Source: Schistocerca nitens (lineage: Eukaryota; Arthropoda; Insecta; Orthoptera; Acrididae). Taken from it: a DNA stretch of 64,000 bases. This document shows positions 1-9,883 of this stretch, in pieces. The notes below the pieces were generated by a model, which was not told the DNA's origin, did not search any database, and was given only the letters and a program-made list of their open reading frames with translations. The first letter of the stretch is position 1. Each line of letters starts with the position of its first letter. The stretch is from positions 707,511,389 to 707,575,388 of the forward strand of contig NC_064616.1 in assembly GCF_023898315.1 (NCBI RefSeq), in the 5' to 3' direction. The position numbers and the translations under genes are program-made.

Positions 1-314
1 CTTCATAGTGATCACTCAACATCTGTCACTGTTCACATTCCTTAATATAGCCTACCAGGCCAGGTATCAAAACTAAATACAAGCAACACTAATGCGAATT
101 GGTGGCCATTCTGTATGTCTCAGAGAATTGCAATCTAATAATTTACATTCTCGTGGATGATGTGGACATCTCTAAAGTTACACTGACAACCGGCATATCG
201 CATTGGTGCTTCACTTTTGTCAGGTAGTGTATTTGCACACAGTAAGGTCGATTCACAGGTTATGGAACAAAATACAAAACACAAAAGAAGTTAGCCTATT
301 CTCACTGAACTCAC
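1..314. other. No gene recognised
   Basis: This AT-rich stretch has no long frame and no motif that I recognise. It lies just outside the 3' end of the old minus-strand LINE that begins near 315. Confidence 0.5.
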
Positions 315-1010
315 TCATCTACGCCTATATCTAAACCCACACTCTGCAAATCACTGTGAAGAAAATGGCAGAGGGTGCTTTCCATTGCACCGATTACTAG
401 AGCTTTTTACCGTTCCATTCACATATTAAATGTGGGAAAAATAACTATTTAAATACCTCTGTGAGTGCTGTAATTAATCTAATATTGTCCATGCCATCTC
501 TATGGGAGTGATAGATAGATGGTTATAGTATATTCCTAGAGTTATCATTTAAACCCAGTTCTTCAAACTTTATGAGTAACCTTTCTTGGGGTAGTTAATG
601 TCCATCTTCAGGAGTATGTCAGACCAGTTTCATCAGCATCTCTGTGACACTCTCCCAGAGATCAAACAAACCTGTGACCATTCATGGTGCCCTTCTCTGT
701 ATACATTCAATGTCCCTTGTTGGTCCTATTTGATACTGGTCACAAACGCTTGAGCATTATTCTAGGATAAGTCACATGGGTGATTTATAAGAAGCAATCT
801 CCTTTGTAGCCTGATTACATTACCCCAATAAACCAAAGTCTGTCACCTGCTTTAGCTTTAGCTACGACTGAGTCTAAGTGATTGTTCTATTTCACGGGCT
901 TATAAAGTGTTACATCTAGGTATTTGTGTAGGTCGACTGATTCTAGACGTGTTTCGTTGATACTGCAGTCACAGGACGCTAGGTTTTTTCGATTTGTGAA
1001 GTGAACAATT

Positions 1011-1244
1011 TTATATTTCTGAACATTCAAAGCAAGTTGCCAATCTTTGCATCTTATCAAGAGCTGACTGAATATTTATGCAGCTTTTCTCTGACAGTAC
1101 TTCATTACAGACAACTGCATCATCTCCGAAATGTCTGAGGTAACTATTAACATTGTTTGCAACGCCATTAATATACAACTTGAACAGCAAGGGTCCGAAC
1201 ACAGTTCCCTGGGGCACTCCTGAAGTTACAAATATATCTGTCAA
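1011..1244 (-). pseudogene. Reverse transcriptase core fragment of the ancient LINE
   Basis: The 77 codons carry two adjacent RT landmarks: SGVPQGTVFGPLLFKLYING (motif B region) and RHFGDDAVV, the remnant of the catalytic F/YADD box. In this copy the box reads FGDD, so the alanine before the two aspartates has become glycine. In active elements this enzyme copies LINE RNA at a nicked target site. The frame is closed on both sides by indels, and the flanking sequence at 600-1000 and 1490-1940 matches other RT regions only when frames are switched. It is a dead fragment. Confidence 0.8.
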
Positions 1245-1346
1245 TGACTCTCCATGACATGCTGCACCCTACCTACTAAAAAATTAATCCAGCCCCAACA
1301 AAATTCACTTGGTACCCATACGATTGTACCTTTGATAATAAGAGTA

Positions 1347-1488
1347 GATTTTTTCCTTCATTGTATTTGGTTGGGGTGGACGTCACATGACACTCATTCA
1401 ACTTCATAATTTATCTATTCACTCAGTCTTTTTATTACAGAGGGCAGCCAGCCCTCTGACCAAACACACTAGGCTACCTTGCTGGCAG
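1347..1488 (-). mobile_element. tRNA-derived SINE inside the LINE
   Basis: The LINE sequence breaks after a segment encoding its RT and resumes at acaaatgcttttcgg near 1498. The intervening ~140 bp reads on the minus strand as a tRNA-like head (gcaaggtagcctagtgtg, then a ggtcagagggc-type stretch) followed by a tail near ttcattgtatttgg. I recognise it as a short grasshopper-type SINE. No clear target duplication is visible, and the edges are approximate. Confidence 0.55.
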
Positions 1489-2276
1489 ATGTGATACCGA
1501 GACAAATGCTTTTCGGAAATCAAGAAATACTGCATCAGCCTGACTGTTTTGGTCCATGGATTTCTGGATATCATATGAGAAAAGTGGGTGTATGGTTTCA
1601 GTGCTTTCAGAATGAATGCTGGTTGGCATGGAGGTTGTTATTCTGTTTGAGATGTTTAATTACAAGAAAATTCAGAATATATTCTAAGATTCTACAACGA
1701 ATGGATGTGAAGGATATTGGACAGTAGTTTTGTGGATCAATTCTGCTACACTTCCTGTTGACTAGTGTCACTTTTTGTTGAAGGGATCATAACGTGATTA
1801 TAACTATAAGAGGATCACCTCAGCTGCAAATTCGAAACAGACGCTGATAGGGGTTCTATTGGGTCTGAAGCTTGGTTCAGTTTTAGCGATTTCAGCTGTT
1901 CCTCAACACCACAGGCATTAGTATCTATATCACTCATCTTTGCAGTTGCTGCTCTAGTATTAGTCTTAGTCGTAGAAAAGGGAAATTTTGTTAAAATTCA
2001 GTAAAGGCGGTTGGGCTATGAAGTGTGGGGCCGCTGGCAGTGTGTGGTAATAATCGGCAGCCAGTAGGCCAGGAAGAGTAAACATGGCGCAGAGCTGTAG
2101 CGGCGTATTGCACATACGATTTGTTTGGAATGAAGCAACAGCGAGACAGGGAACTGCAGCGTTATTGCGATGTACGTATGCGGCGAGGCAGTAGGCCAGA
2201 GCCGGGAGTGGTGATGTGTAAATGGCTGATGTATGGGAATTTACCCCTGCCATGATTTCTGTCTCTCTCTGACACC

Positions 2277-2342
2277 ATGTCAGAAGCGAGGGGAAAAGCA
2301 GGATAAATAGCAAGGCACTTTTAGCTTGAGGAGGTGTGCTGG
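2277..2342 (+). promoter_or_regulatory. LTR core promoter segment, copy 1
   Basis: The segment runs from gtcagaagcgagggg through ataaatagcaaggcac to cttgaggaggtgtg. An A/T-rich TATA-like box at about 2302-2309 suggests the Pol II core promoter of the LTR. The 3' LTR has the equivalent at 9728-9790. Function is inferred from position and the TATA-like box only. Confidence 0.5.
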
Positions 2343-2797
2343 GTCAGTCGAGAGTCGGGTCGGACCTGTGCTAGTCTACGCTTATAGGGGCCAGTCTGGC
2401 AGCGATGTTGTAAATATTCTATGTAAACCTGTACTTTATTTCTATGTACTTGTTCGGTCTGTATTCCGCCTCCGGGGACACGACACCGGGGCGGGACCGA
2501 ACAGCACCTGGGTACTTGGAGAGTGCACGGTCTGCCTGAAGGAGGGCAGTGACAGCAGTCTGCAGCAGGTCCAGGACGGGCCACGTTCGCTTCCAACCTT
2601 GTGTACCAGGGTCCAGGCTAGATGTATGCTGCGGGGGAGGGGGGGGGGGCGGCATTTCTGCAGCGTTGCCAGAGGCGGTGGCTGGCGTTGCCATAAGGCA
2701 AGTACCATTAGTGACAAGTTCTGGCACAGCATCCAGGAGGGCGAGGGTTCGAGTGCGGTACTGTCCTGTGAGCAGCGGCGGCTCGAAGGCCACGGGT

Positions 2798-2857
2798 GAT
2801 CAGAAGCAAAGGGAAAAAGTATAAATAGTAAGGCACTTTTAGCTTGAGGAGGTGTGC
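2798..2857 (+). promoter_or_regulatory. LTR core promoter segment, copy 2 (duplicated)
   Basis: This is a second copy of the same ~60-bp segment: tcagaagcaaaggg, then agtataaatagtaaggcac, then cttttagcttgaggaggtgtg. Its TATA-like box (tataaata) is better than that of copy 1. Copy 2 is absent at the matching place in the 3' LTR. It looks like a template-switch or unequal exchange product and may have moved the transcription start. Confidence 0.5.
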
Positions 2858-3026
2858 CAGGTGGCGACTGGGGAGAGTGTGGCTGGCTTCCAGCTGAGCA
2901 GCCTTGCAGATGGCAGCAGTGGTGTCAGCATACCAGGAGTTGCTGAGCCAGCTGGACTCGCGGGACAAAGCTGCGGGAGGCACGTCAACACTGCGCTGCA
3001 CCCATCGTAGTACAGTAAATTATGTG

Positions 3027-3032
3027 AATAAA
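3027..3032 (+). terminator. Polyadenylation signal AATAAA in 5' LTR
   Basis: A canonical AATAAA hexamer lies about 150 bp before the LTR end, a plausible position for the R region 3' processing signal. The matching part of the 3' LTR has been lost, so 3' end formation of this copy would have failed. Confidence 0.5.
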
Positions 3033-3183
3033 GCAATGCTACCGAATACTGCTGTATCACTCTGCACTACCCCTTGACTCTATTGAACTTGCTCTGCTTC
3101 CTGACGAAATATGGCGTGGTGAGTCCGGGCTTCAGCTTGGCCATCTGGAGTCCCGGGTTCAACCATCGACATCGCCGCAACAC

Positions 3184-3201
3184 TGGTGTCAGAAGTGCTG
3201 C
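3184..3201 (+). other. Primer binding site of Gypsy-1
   Basis: tggtgtcagaagtgctgc begins two bases after the LTR terminal CA and starts with TGG, the complement of a tRNA CCA end. The priming tRNA cannot be named without comparison to the host tRNA set. Confidence 0.6.
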
Positions 3202-3488
3202 CGGTTACAACACTGGTACCGGATTTCCACACCCACATTTTATGTCGAGCAAGTAGCGTTGGGGTGTGCCTGTGTAGAGGGGTAGTTGAGGTGTTTGGTT
3301 GCATTCATGACGGGTGGTTGTACACTTCTTGTTACGTCTTGTCATTCGGGAAGTGTTCGTCCATAGCAGTATAGGGAGGAAACCAGGACTGTCACCTGCG
3401 CACGAGCACGATGGGGATGGGTGAGTGACGTTTGATTTATTGTTATGTGTCATTCTTTGTGTTTTAAGGGGTTAAGTGTCAATTAGGA

Positions 3489-4735
3489 TGGACTTTTTTG
3501 AAGGTGTCTTTTGTAAGGCCAGAGGAGCCTGTAGATTTATCTGAATTCAGGGGAAATGGGGGCCATGACGACATAGCGCGTAAGCGATGTGATTTTTTTA
3601 ACGAGTCAGGTCACGGATTACCATGTACAAAGTGGGTGCCAAAGAGTTGTTTTATTTGTAACAGATTTGGACATTTGGCGCACAATTGGTCAGAATGTAG
3701 ATGGGCGATGATTCGCCGCAAGAAGTAAGTTTTAGGAGTAGCAGAGTGGAATTAATACTAACAGTAGAGCTACAAGCAAGAATGGAGGAAACACGGCAAG
3801 CAGCGAAGGCTGCGGCAGTGACTACAGCGGAAGCTGTAGCCGCTCTAACTGAGCAAATTCGGGTACTGCCGCAGGCAAGGACAAGTGACAAAGAAAAATA
3901 TCAAGTATTAGTAAGGAGATTTGAGGCATTGCGAGTAGGGAAAGGGACGTCGGGTGAAAGTAAATCGGGGAGTGTCATAGACTGTTTACACGGAAATCGC
4001 GGCATTAGTTAACCCCTTTTCGGGTAAATCAACGCAGTATGTGTCGGTATTCCTTAATGCCATTATCACAATGGCTGAGGCCAATGGGTGGTTGGATGTT
4101 GTAATGTTGAGAGTGGCGAAGTTACGCCTGATAGGAGATGCAAAGTCGTACGACTGTGCCATGAAACGTTGAACAATGTGGGGACGTTTGCTGAGCTTGA
4201 GGCTTGGTTACGCCAGAGGTACCAAAAACAGGATAGTACCAGGTTTTTTTTCGGGAAAAATGAAGTGCGTTAGTTATGAGAAGAAATGAGACTGTGGTGG
4301 TTTTCTCAGACAGGATTCGAAAGCTGAATGCACAAACGTTCGAACTGTCACAGAATGGGAAGACGAATAGAATGCTGTTACAGGAGGCCGACAACAGGGT
4401 GTTAGATGTGTTTTTCCGGGGAGTACAGCCGGAGATGTCACGTCGGGTGATAATGGAGAATCCCACTGGTCTTGCAGCGGCTTTAAGTATTGCCACATAC
4501 TTATAGGAGGTAGATTATGCGACAAAGCAAAGGGTGGAGCATAAAGTTCTGGCAGCGGAAATTAAGTGTTTTGCTTTTGGCTAGGTAGGGCATATAAGCA
4601 GGCAGTGTCAGATTCAGTTGCGGTGTTACTCATATGGGAAAATGGGTCACCAGACAGTGAACTGCAGGAGTAAAAATAGGGGGCAACCTCGGCGACAGCA
4701 GCTGTTAAACGAGAACGGGACTGCTTCAACCGTCG
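3489..4735 (+). pseudogene. Gypsy-1 gag remnant
   Basis: Gag forms the capsid and binds the RNA. Pieces lie in three frames. An N-terminal piece at 3498-3728 carries a zinc-finger-like stretch (CFICNRFGHLAHNWSEC). An alanine-rich helical piece follows at 3701-4012. Capsid-like pieces lie at 4088-4273 and 4276-4506, the latter with the VFFRGVQPEMSRRV region. A C-terminal nucleocapsid at 4565-4680 has knuckle-like strings (GHISRQC, then CYSYGKMGHQTVNC). The second Cys of the last knuckle has become Tyr, and stops occur at 4504 and 4584. At least three frame changes show it is dead. A CCHC-like motif at the very N-terminus is unusual for a Gypsy gag. Confidence 0.7.
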
Positions 4736-4786
4736 GAGGGTGGTCCCAATGAAATTAAGTAATGCGCTTGTAGGTGCACAGACGAA

Positions 4787-5086
4787 ATGCTGCTTATTAG
4801 GCTTGGTGAACGGAGGGAACAGAGGTTTATGGTTGACACAGGGGCACATGTGTCCGTTATTAGTCAAGACCTGGATAGCAGGAGAAGGCTTGAGCCACCA
4901 CGTTGTAGGTTACGTGGGGTGGGGGATAATAAAGTGGAGTTATTGGGTACGACAGTACTTCAATTTGTGATCGCAGCTACTAAGTTTAGTGAGCAGGTAG
5001 AGGTGTTACCATGTGTGGGTGAGGGGTATTCGGTGATTCTCGGACTGGACTTCCTTGACAAACGTCGTGCGAAGATAGATCTTTGA
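4787..5086 (+). pseudogene. Gypsy-1 aspartic protease
   Basis: This is a retropepsin-like domain. The catalytic box reads MVDTGAHVSVIS and the flap/C-terminal helix region ends with VILGLDFLDKRRA. It would cleave the Gag-Pol polyprotein as a homodimer. The local frame is intact for 99 codons with the catalytic Asp kept, but it is isolated from gag and RT by frameshifts. Confidence 0.85.
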
Positions 5087-5439
5087 CAACAGTGGAACTC
5101 AGTGGAACAATGATTTGCATGGGGGAAACGGTTGCAAATGGACGAATGTCGCAAGGCACACTTAACGCAAAGGCGGCAGGTACAGGGAAGGTAGTCTAGG
5201 TTTCGATAAATACGGACTTACCAAAGGAGACGTTGTACACGGTGGAGCCACTCTCAAGTAATGAGGAGTTGGATAATGCGCACTGTTTTGTGCTGAGGGG
5301 TTTAGCTCACGCAAGTTATGTGGAGGGAGATTATAGGGTTCCTGTAAGTATAGATAACTTCGGCAGAGCGGATCTTAGCTTGTCGAAAGGGGAAAATTAC
5401 AGCATTTGCAGGAAGACGACAGGGTTGCGTTGGATGAAT

Positions 5440-6370
5440 TGTCTGTGACATTTAGCGATTTATTCGGAATGTAGGGTAGGTTACCGGCAACACCGATTAC
5501 GAAGCATCACATACCAACGGAGGATGACACACCAGTGTTTAGGAAACCATATAGGGTAGCACGTCATATGCGACCGTACTAGAGGAGTTTATAGGACAAC
5601 AACTACGGGATGGAATCATAGAGCATAGCGATAGTCCATATTCAAGCAATGTAGTACTCGTACCTAAGAAGTCGCTGGATGGTACACGGAAATATAGGTT
5701 TTGTTGTGATTATAGGTTTCTGAATGCGAAAACCATTTCGGACGCATATCCGATTCCGAATATCACAGACACATTGAACAATCTGGGACAATGTAAATAT
5801 TTTACGACGATGGGTTTACGGAGTGAATACCACCAGTTGGAAGTAACGCCAGAGGATAGGGCAAAGATAGTTTTTACTGTTCCTGGGGGACACCATCAGT
5901 ATATACGTATGCCGTTCGGGTTGAAGAATGCACTGGCCACTTTTCAGCGATTATTAGATGGGATTTTAAGGGGATTGAAACCAAAGACATGTATGGTTTA
6001 CCTATATGACATTACGGTATTTTCGAAGGATATACCAGAACATGGATCGCGTTTAAGAGAAGTCCTTAGAAGATTGCGGTCGGCACAGTTAACATTAAGT
6101 TTAAAAAAATATATAATTTTGCGCAGACGCAGTTCAAATATTTAGGTCATGTAATCAGTGAACAAGGGGTTCAAACCGATCTTCGGTTAACAGAGGCAAT
6201 TCATAATTTCCCGACACCTAGTATAATGAAGCAATTACAATCATATATTGGGTTATGTTCACATTATCGTAAATTTGTGAAGTATTTTGCTAAAATAGCC
6301 GAGCCGTTAACAAAGCTTTTAAAGAAAGGGGTTAAATTTCAATGGATGGAGGATTGCCAGCAAGCTTTCG
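5440..6370 (+). pseudogene. Gypsy-1 reverse transcriptase, catalytic Asp lost
   Basis: The RT is readable in pieces: SPYSSNVVLVPKKSLDGTRK, then CCDYRFLNAKTISDAYPIPN, then HHQYIRMPFGLKNALATFQR. The catalytic YLDD box reads YLYD at 6002-6010. The codon at 6005-6007 is TAT, so the first of the two metal-binding aspartates is Tyr. A frameshift follows in the thumb near 6120, after which FKYLGHVIS-like sequence continues. A stop (TGA) at 6386 separates it from RNase H. It is inactive both by frame and by active site. Confidence 0.9.
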
Positions 6371-6387
6371 ATGAATTAAAAATGTGA

Positions 6388-6790
6388 TTAGTTTCTGGTC
6401 CGGTGTTGGTGTTTCCGAATTTTGAAGAAGACTTTATCTTATCATGTGACGCTTCAAATGGCGCAGTAGGGTGTGTTCTGGGGCAAATGGTAAAGGTACA
6501 AGAGCATCCGATGGCGTATGCTTCCAGACAGTTAAATAGGGCAGAGTGGAATTATTCCACAACGGAAAAGGAGATGTTGGCTGTAATATATGGAGTAACG
6601 TACTTTCGTTGTTACCTTTATGGTAGGAAGTTTAAGGTCGTGACAGATCATGTAGCGCTGAGATGGTTACTGGGACTCAAGAAACCTTCTAGTCGGTTTA
6701 CACGGTTGGCTCTAAAACTGAGTTTGACTTTGAAGTAATTCATAAGCCAGGGAAGAAACACGGGAATGCAGATGCATTAAGTCGCAAGTT
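6388..6790 (+). pseudogene. Gypsy-1 RNase H
   Basis: This is the RNase H domain that removes RNA from the RNA-DNA hybrid. The first acidic residue is in ILSCDASNGAVG, the second in STTEKEMLAV, and the TDHVALRWL segment follows. It ends with a frame change near 6715, after which a KHGNADALS-like motif (6750-6785) continues in another frame. Confidence 0.85.
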
Positions 6791-6797
6791 AGATGCA

Positions 6798-8147
6798 TTG
6801 GAAGTAATGGGTAAGAAAATCGCGGAATGGCAAAGGGCACAAGCAGAGGATGACGAGTGCCAGGGTTTTAGAACTCAACCACATTTCATTGTGGAGGGAA
6901 ATTTATTGCGTAGAGTTACCAGGTGTGGATCATGGGTAGTGGTACCAACGAGTTTGAGAGAGGAAGTCTTAAAGCACGCCCATGATCATGTGCATTCAGG
7001 GCATGGGGGTTGTCGAGCAATGGAAAGACGAGTAGCAGAACGATTTTAGTGGTGCACTTGGAGAAGGGATATGGAACAATACGTAGCAAATAGGAAACTG
7101 TGTGCGCAGCGGGCAGATGTGACGCGCTTAAGAATACCATTGCAACGGTTACCAGAGGCTTCTAAACCTTTCGAGTTTATCGGGCTAGATATCTGCGGAC
7201 CATATAACAAAACACCGGCAGAGAATCGTTACGTTTTAGCTATAATTGATAACTTTTCGCGGTTTCTAGCCATGATCGCAATACTGGACCAACAGGCAAG
7301 TACGGTAGCACAAGCTTTAGTCAAAAACTGGTTATTGAAATTTGGGGAGCCTGATACTATAATTACGGATCAGGGAACGAACTTCATGTCCGAATTAATG
7401 ACACAGTTGTGTCAGTTATTGAGAATTAAAAAATTACAGATCAGTCCATTTCATCCGCAGGCGAATGGGAGAACGGAACGAGTACATAATACAATTTCAA
7501 AAATGCTAAGTTATTATGAGAAAGGAAACCATGAGAACTGGGACGTTTATCTTCCGTATGTGGTATCTGGTTATAACACTAAAATACATTCAGGGGTCGG
7601 AATGTCACCGTTTGAGGTGGTCTATGGAAGAAAGATGCCATCCCACCGTTTGACGTTCTATGTCCGAAATCGGGAGCTAAAACGGACGCAGTGAGGAAAT
7701 TTGCATGGACAATACAGGAAGTCTGGAAGAGGGTACAGAAGGCCAATACGAAAGCGTTGGAAAAGCAGGAAGAACAGAAGAAGCGGTTGGGACTTTCACC
7801 ACAGTACAGGGTACGTCAATGGGTACTGATCACGAATCCATATGCATCTAAGGGAAAGACTAAAAAAATTCTTGACGAAGTACCACGAACCATACCAGGT
7901 CGTGGAGATGACTTCGCATGTAAATGTTAAACTGCAGCTGTCAACAAAAACATCAATTATCCACGTAAGTAGAGTAAAGGCTTTTAAAGGAATGGTGGAC
8001 GGATTACCTCAGTTACAAGCAAGTGACCCAGTTGCAGAGACTAGGCAAAGCAAACGGAAAAGAAGGTCGCGACAGAGGCACAACAGTGAACGAATAACGT
8101 TCCATATGCGTTACAGTTATGGAGGGAGTAAATTATTATATGTGTAA
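6798..8147 (+). pseudogene. Gypsy-1 integrase and C-terminal tail
   Basis: The N-terminal HHCC region is at 6970-7110 (HAHDHVHSGHGG, then YVANRKLCAQ). One of the two expected cysteines is not in place. The catalytic core at 7071-7694 is well kept, with the three acidic residues in GLDICGPY, TDQGTNF and GRTERVHN. The SGVGMSPFEVVYGR region closes the core. The tail at 7691-8147 carries a GPY/F-like YHEPYQVVEM segment and a HVSRVKAFKG motif. A stop at 7047-7049 and a frame change at 7690 break it. Confidence 0.9.
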
Positions 8148-8815
8148 TATTGTATGGCATGTTAACATTTTGTGTTTTTGTATCAAGGGATAATTTGCTT
8201 TTTTGTGTTTTGGTGGGTCAGATAATAGTTACATTTTTCTTGTTTGTTGTTTTAGTTTTGTCATTGTATGGGGGAGACTATTTTCAGAGAGTTCGATAGG
8301 GGCGGAGTGTACAATAGGGGATTTTTGGGGATGTCGTACGATGTTGTAGTAACTTGTAGTGGGAAGGGGCTCTGGAGATAATACCAATGCAGAACCTGAC
8401 ATATTTAAACCCCACATTAAATCCAGAGTTTATGGAAACGTTGCATTCCTTTATTAATGCACAGGAAGGATCTATCACGGTTAATAAAGTATTGGAGCAC
8501 GTTCGAATGTTACAACACCTTCACACTTACTGAGGAATGACAGTGAGCATTTCAGCCAGAGGGTGTGCCGTTTTCCAATTTTTCTCGAGTGTAGCTTTAT
8601 GGAGAGTGTGGAAACGTGCACCAGTAGAGGAGCTGGCAACACATCAGTTGCCTACGGCGTGGGTAAACAGTGTATATGGGTAGCAATAATGTTATTATGT
8701 TCTCGTTAGTTTTAGTCTGTAGCATATAAGTTTTGTGAACTAGGTATGTTTACGCAGCCACAGACCACCGATGGTATATTTCGATTCGGGACGAATCTTG
8801 TTGAAAGGAGGAAGG
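8148..8815 (+). other. Gypsy-1 3' untranslated region and polypurine tract
   Basis: No envelope gene or other frame is recognisable between integrase and the 3' LTR. The stretch ends with a purine tract, gaaaggaggaagg (8803-8815), the expected primer for plus-strand DNA synthesis, immediately before the LTR. Confidence 0.65.
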
Positions 8816-8871
8816 TGTGCTTTGCTAGTATTAGTCTTAGTCGTAGAGAAGGGGAATTTTGTTAAAATTCA

Positions 8872-9427
8872 GCCGCGCGGGATTAGCCGAGCGATCTAAT
8901 AAGGCGGGTCCACACTGAGCGCGCCGTGCTGCGCCGCGCTGCTGCACCCCGCGCACAGCTGTAAAACAGAGAGGAGTGCCCCGTCCACGCCCCGCCCCGC
9001 CGTTCCGAGGCGCGCACTGTGTTCCAGTTGGAGCGCGCGCATCGTCTGAAGATGGAGCGAGCCGAAGCCTCGTCTAAACTGAGCGCGAGCAAACGCGCCA
9101 CTTCCTTTGATGTACCGACAACAGCCGGAAAACTGCGCGTCGCGGCGCGGCACGACGCGGCGCAGCGCGGTTCGCCGTCCACACTGAGCGCGCAGAGCCG
9201 TTTTGCGCAGCGCGGTGCGGCACGGCGCGCTCAGTGTGGACCCGCCTTAAGGCACTGCAGTCATGGACTCTGCGGCTGATCCCGGCGGAGGTTCAAGTCC
9301 TCCCTCAGGCATGGGTGTGTGTGTTTATCCTTAGGATAATTTAGGTTAAGTAGTGTGTGAGATTAGGGACTGATGACCTTAGCAGTGAAGTCCCATAAGA
9401 TCTCACACCAATTCTAATATTTTTTTT
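8872..9427 (+). mobile_element. tRNA-derived SINE carrying a MITE
   Basis: The SINE head (gccgcgcgggattagccgagcg) is cut after gatctaa by a 348-bp GC-rich element. It resumes at ggcactgcagtcatgg with box B ggttcaagtcctccc and the usual body (ggcatgggtgtgtgtg, gactgatgacc). The target duplication is ttgttaaaattca (8859-8871) versus ttgttagaattca (9428-9440). This is a tRNA-like sequence with a long variable arm, not a working tRNA gene. Confidence 0.85.
8901..9248. mobile_element. GC-rich MITE with long terminal inverted repeats
   Basis: The ends are inverted copies: aaggcgggtccacactgagc at 8901 and its reverse complement ending at 9248. They match perfectly for 29 bp and then with a few mismatches to about 44 bp. 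An internal copy of gtccacactgagcgcgc sits at 9177-9193, so the right third is itself a smaller hairpin unit. It has no coding capacity. The flanks read gatctaat and aaggcact; a TAA-type duplication is possible but ambiguous, so the superfamily is unassigned. It is far richer in CpG than its surroundings. Confidence 0.85.
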
Positions 9428-9883
9428 TTGTTAGAATTCAGTAAAGGCGCGGTTGTGCGATGAAGTCTGGGGCCGCTGGCAGTGTGTGGTAATAATTGGC
9501 AGCCAGTAGGCCAGGCAGAGTAAACATGGCGTGGAGCTGTAGTGGCGTATTGCACATACGATTTGTTTGGAATGAAGCAACAGCGAGGAAGGGAACTGCA
9601 GCGTTGCTTTTAGTTATTGTGATGTATGAGGCGAAGCAGTAGGCCAGAGCTGGGAGAGGTGATGTGTAAATGGCCGACATAGGGGAATTTACCCCTGCCA
9701 TAGTTTCTGTCTCTGTCTGACACTGCGTCAGAAGCGAAGGGAAAACAGTATAAACAGTCAGGCACTTTTAGCTTGAGGAGGTGTGCTGGGTCAGTCGAGA
9801 GTCGGGTCGGACCTGTGCTAGTCTACGCTTATAGGGGCCAGTCTGGCAGCGATGTTGTAAATTGTTGTTGTGGTCTTCAGTCC

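Larger units (their letters stand above)
315..1946 (-). mobile_element. Ancient non-LTR retrotransposon (LINE), 3' part
   Basis: This is a heavily decayed LINE read on the minus strand. Its 3' end lies near 315-360, where the plus strand starts with a ctacgcctatatctaaacc-like tract, the reverse of the gatgtagatgtag tail seen on other copies here. Going rightward come the C-terminal region, the reverse transcriptase core and the upstream RT fingers. The same family appears in plus orientation at 30340-32265 and as a 3' stub at 52390-52568. A SINE interrupts it at about 1347-1488, and Gypsy-1 interrupts it at 1947. Matching sequence resumes at 13751. I place it in the jockey/CR1 group by RT motifs only; the exact clade is uncertain. 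Confidence 0.8.
1947..3182 (+). repeat. 5' LTR of Gypsy-1
   Basis: The sequence from about 1955 (tagtattagtcttagtcg) is repeated from 8825, which defines the LTR pair. The right edge is set by ccgcaaca followed by the primer binding site. The LTR contains TATA-like tataaata/ataaatag segments and a polyadenylation signal. It carries a duplicated promoter segment (2277-2342 and 2798-2857) that the 3' LTR has only once. In place of the second copy the 3' LTR has about 140 bp of other sequence (13516-13655). Confidence 0.85.

Noticed and set aside
2326..3061. Several overlapping frames on both strands
   Set aside because: They are inside the Gypsy-1 LTR, which is GC-rich and stop-poor. LTRs do not normally code here.
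8148..8800. An env gene in Gypsy-1
   Set aside because: No frame longer than about 60 codons and no signal peptide or membrane pattern.
8883..9279. Short GC-rich frames
   Set aside because: They are created by the MITE and its inverted repeats; no protein family.
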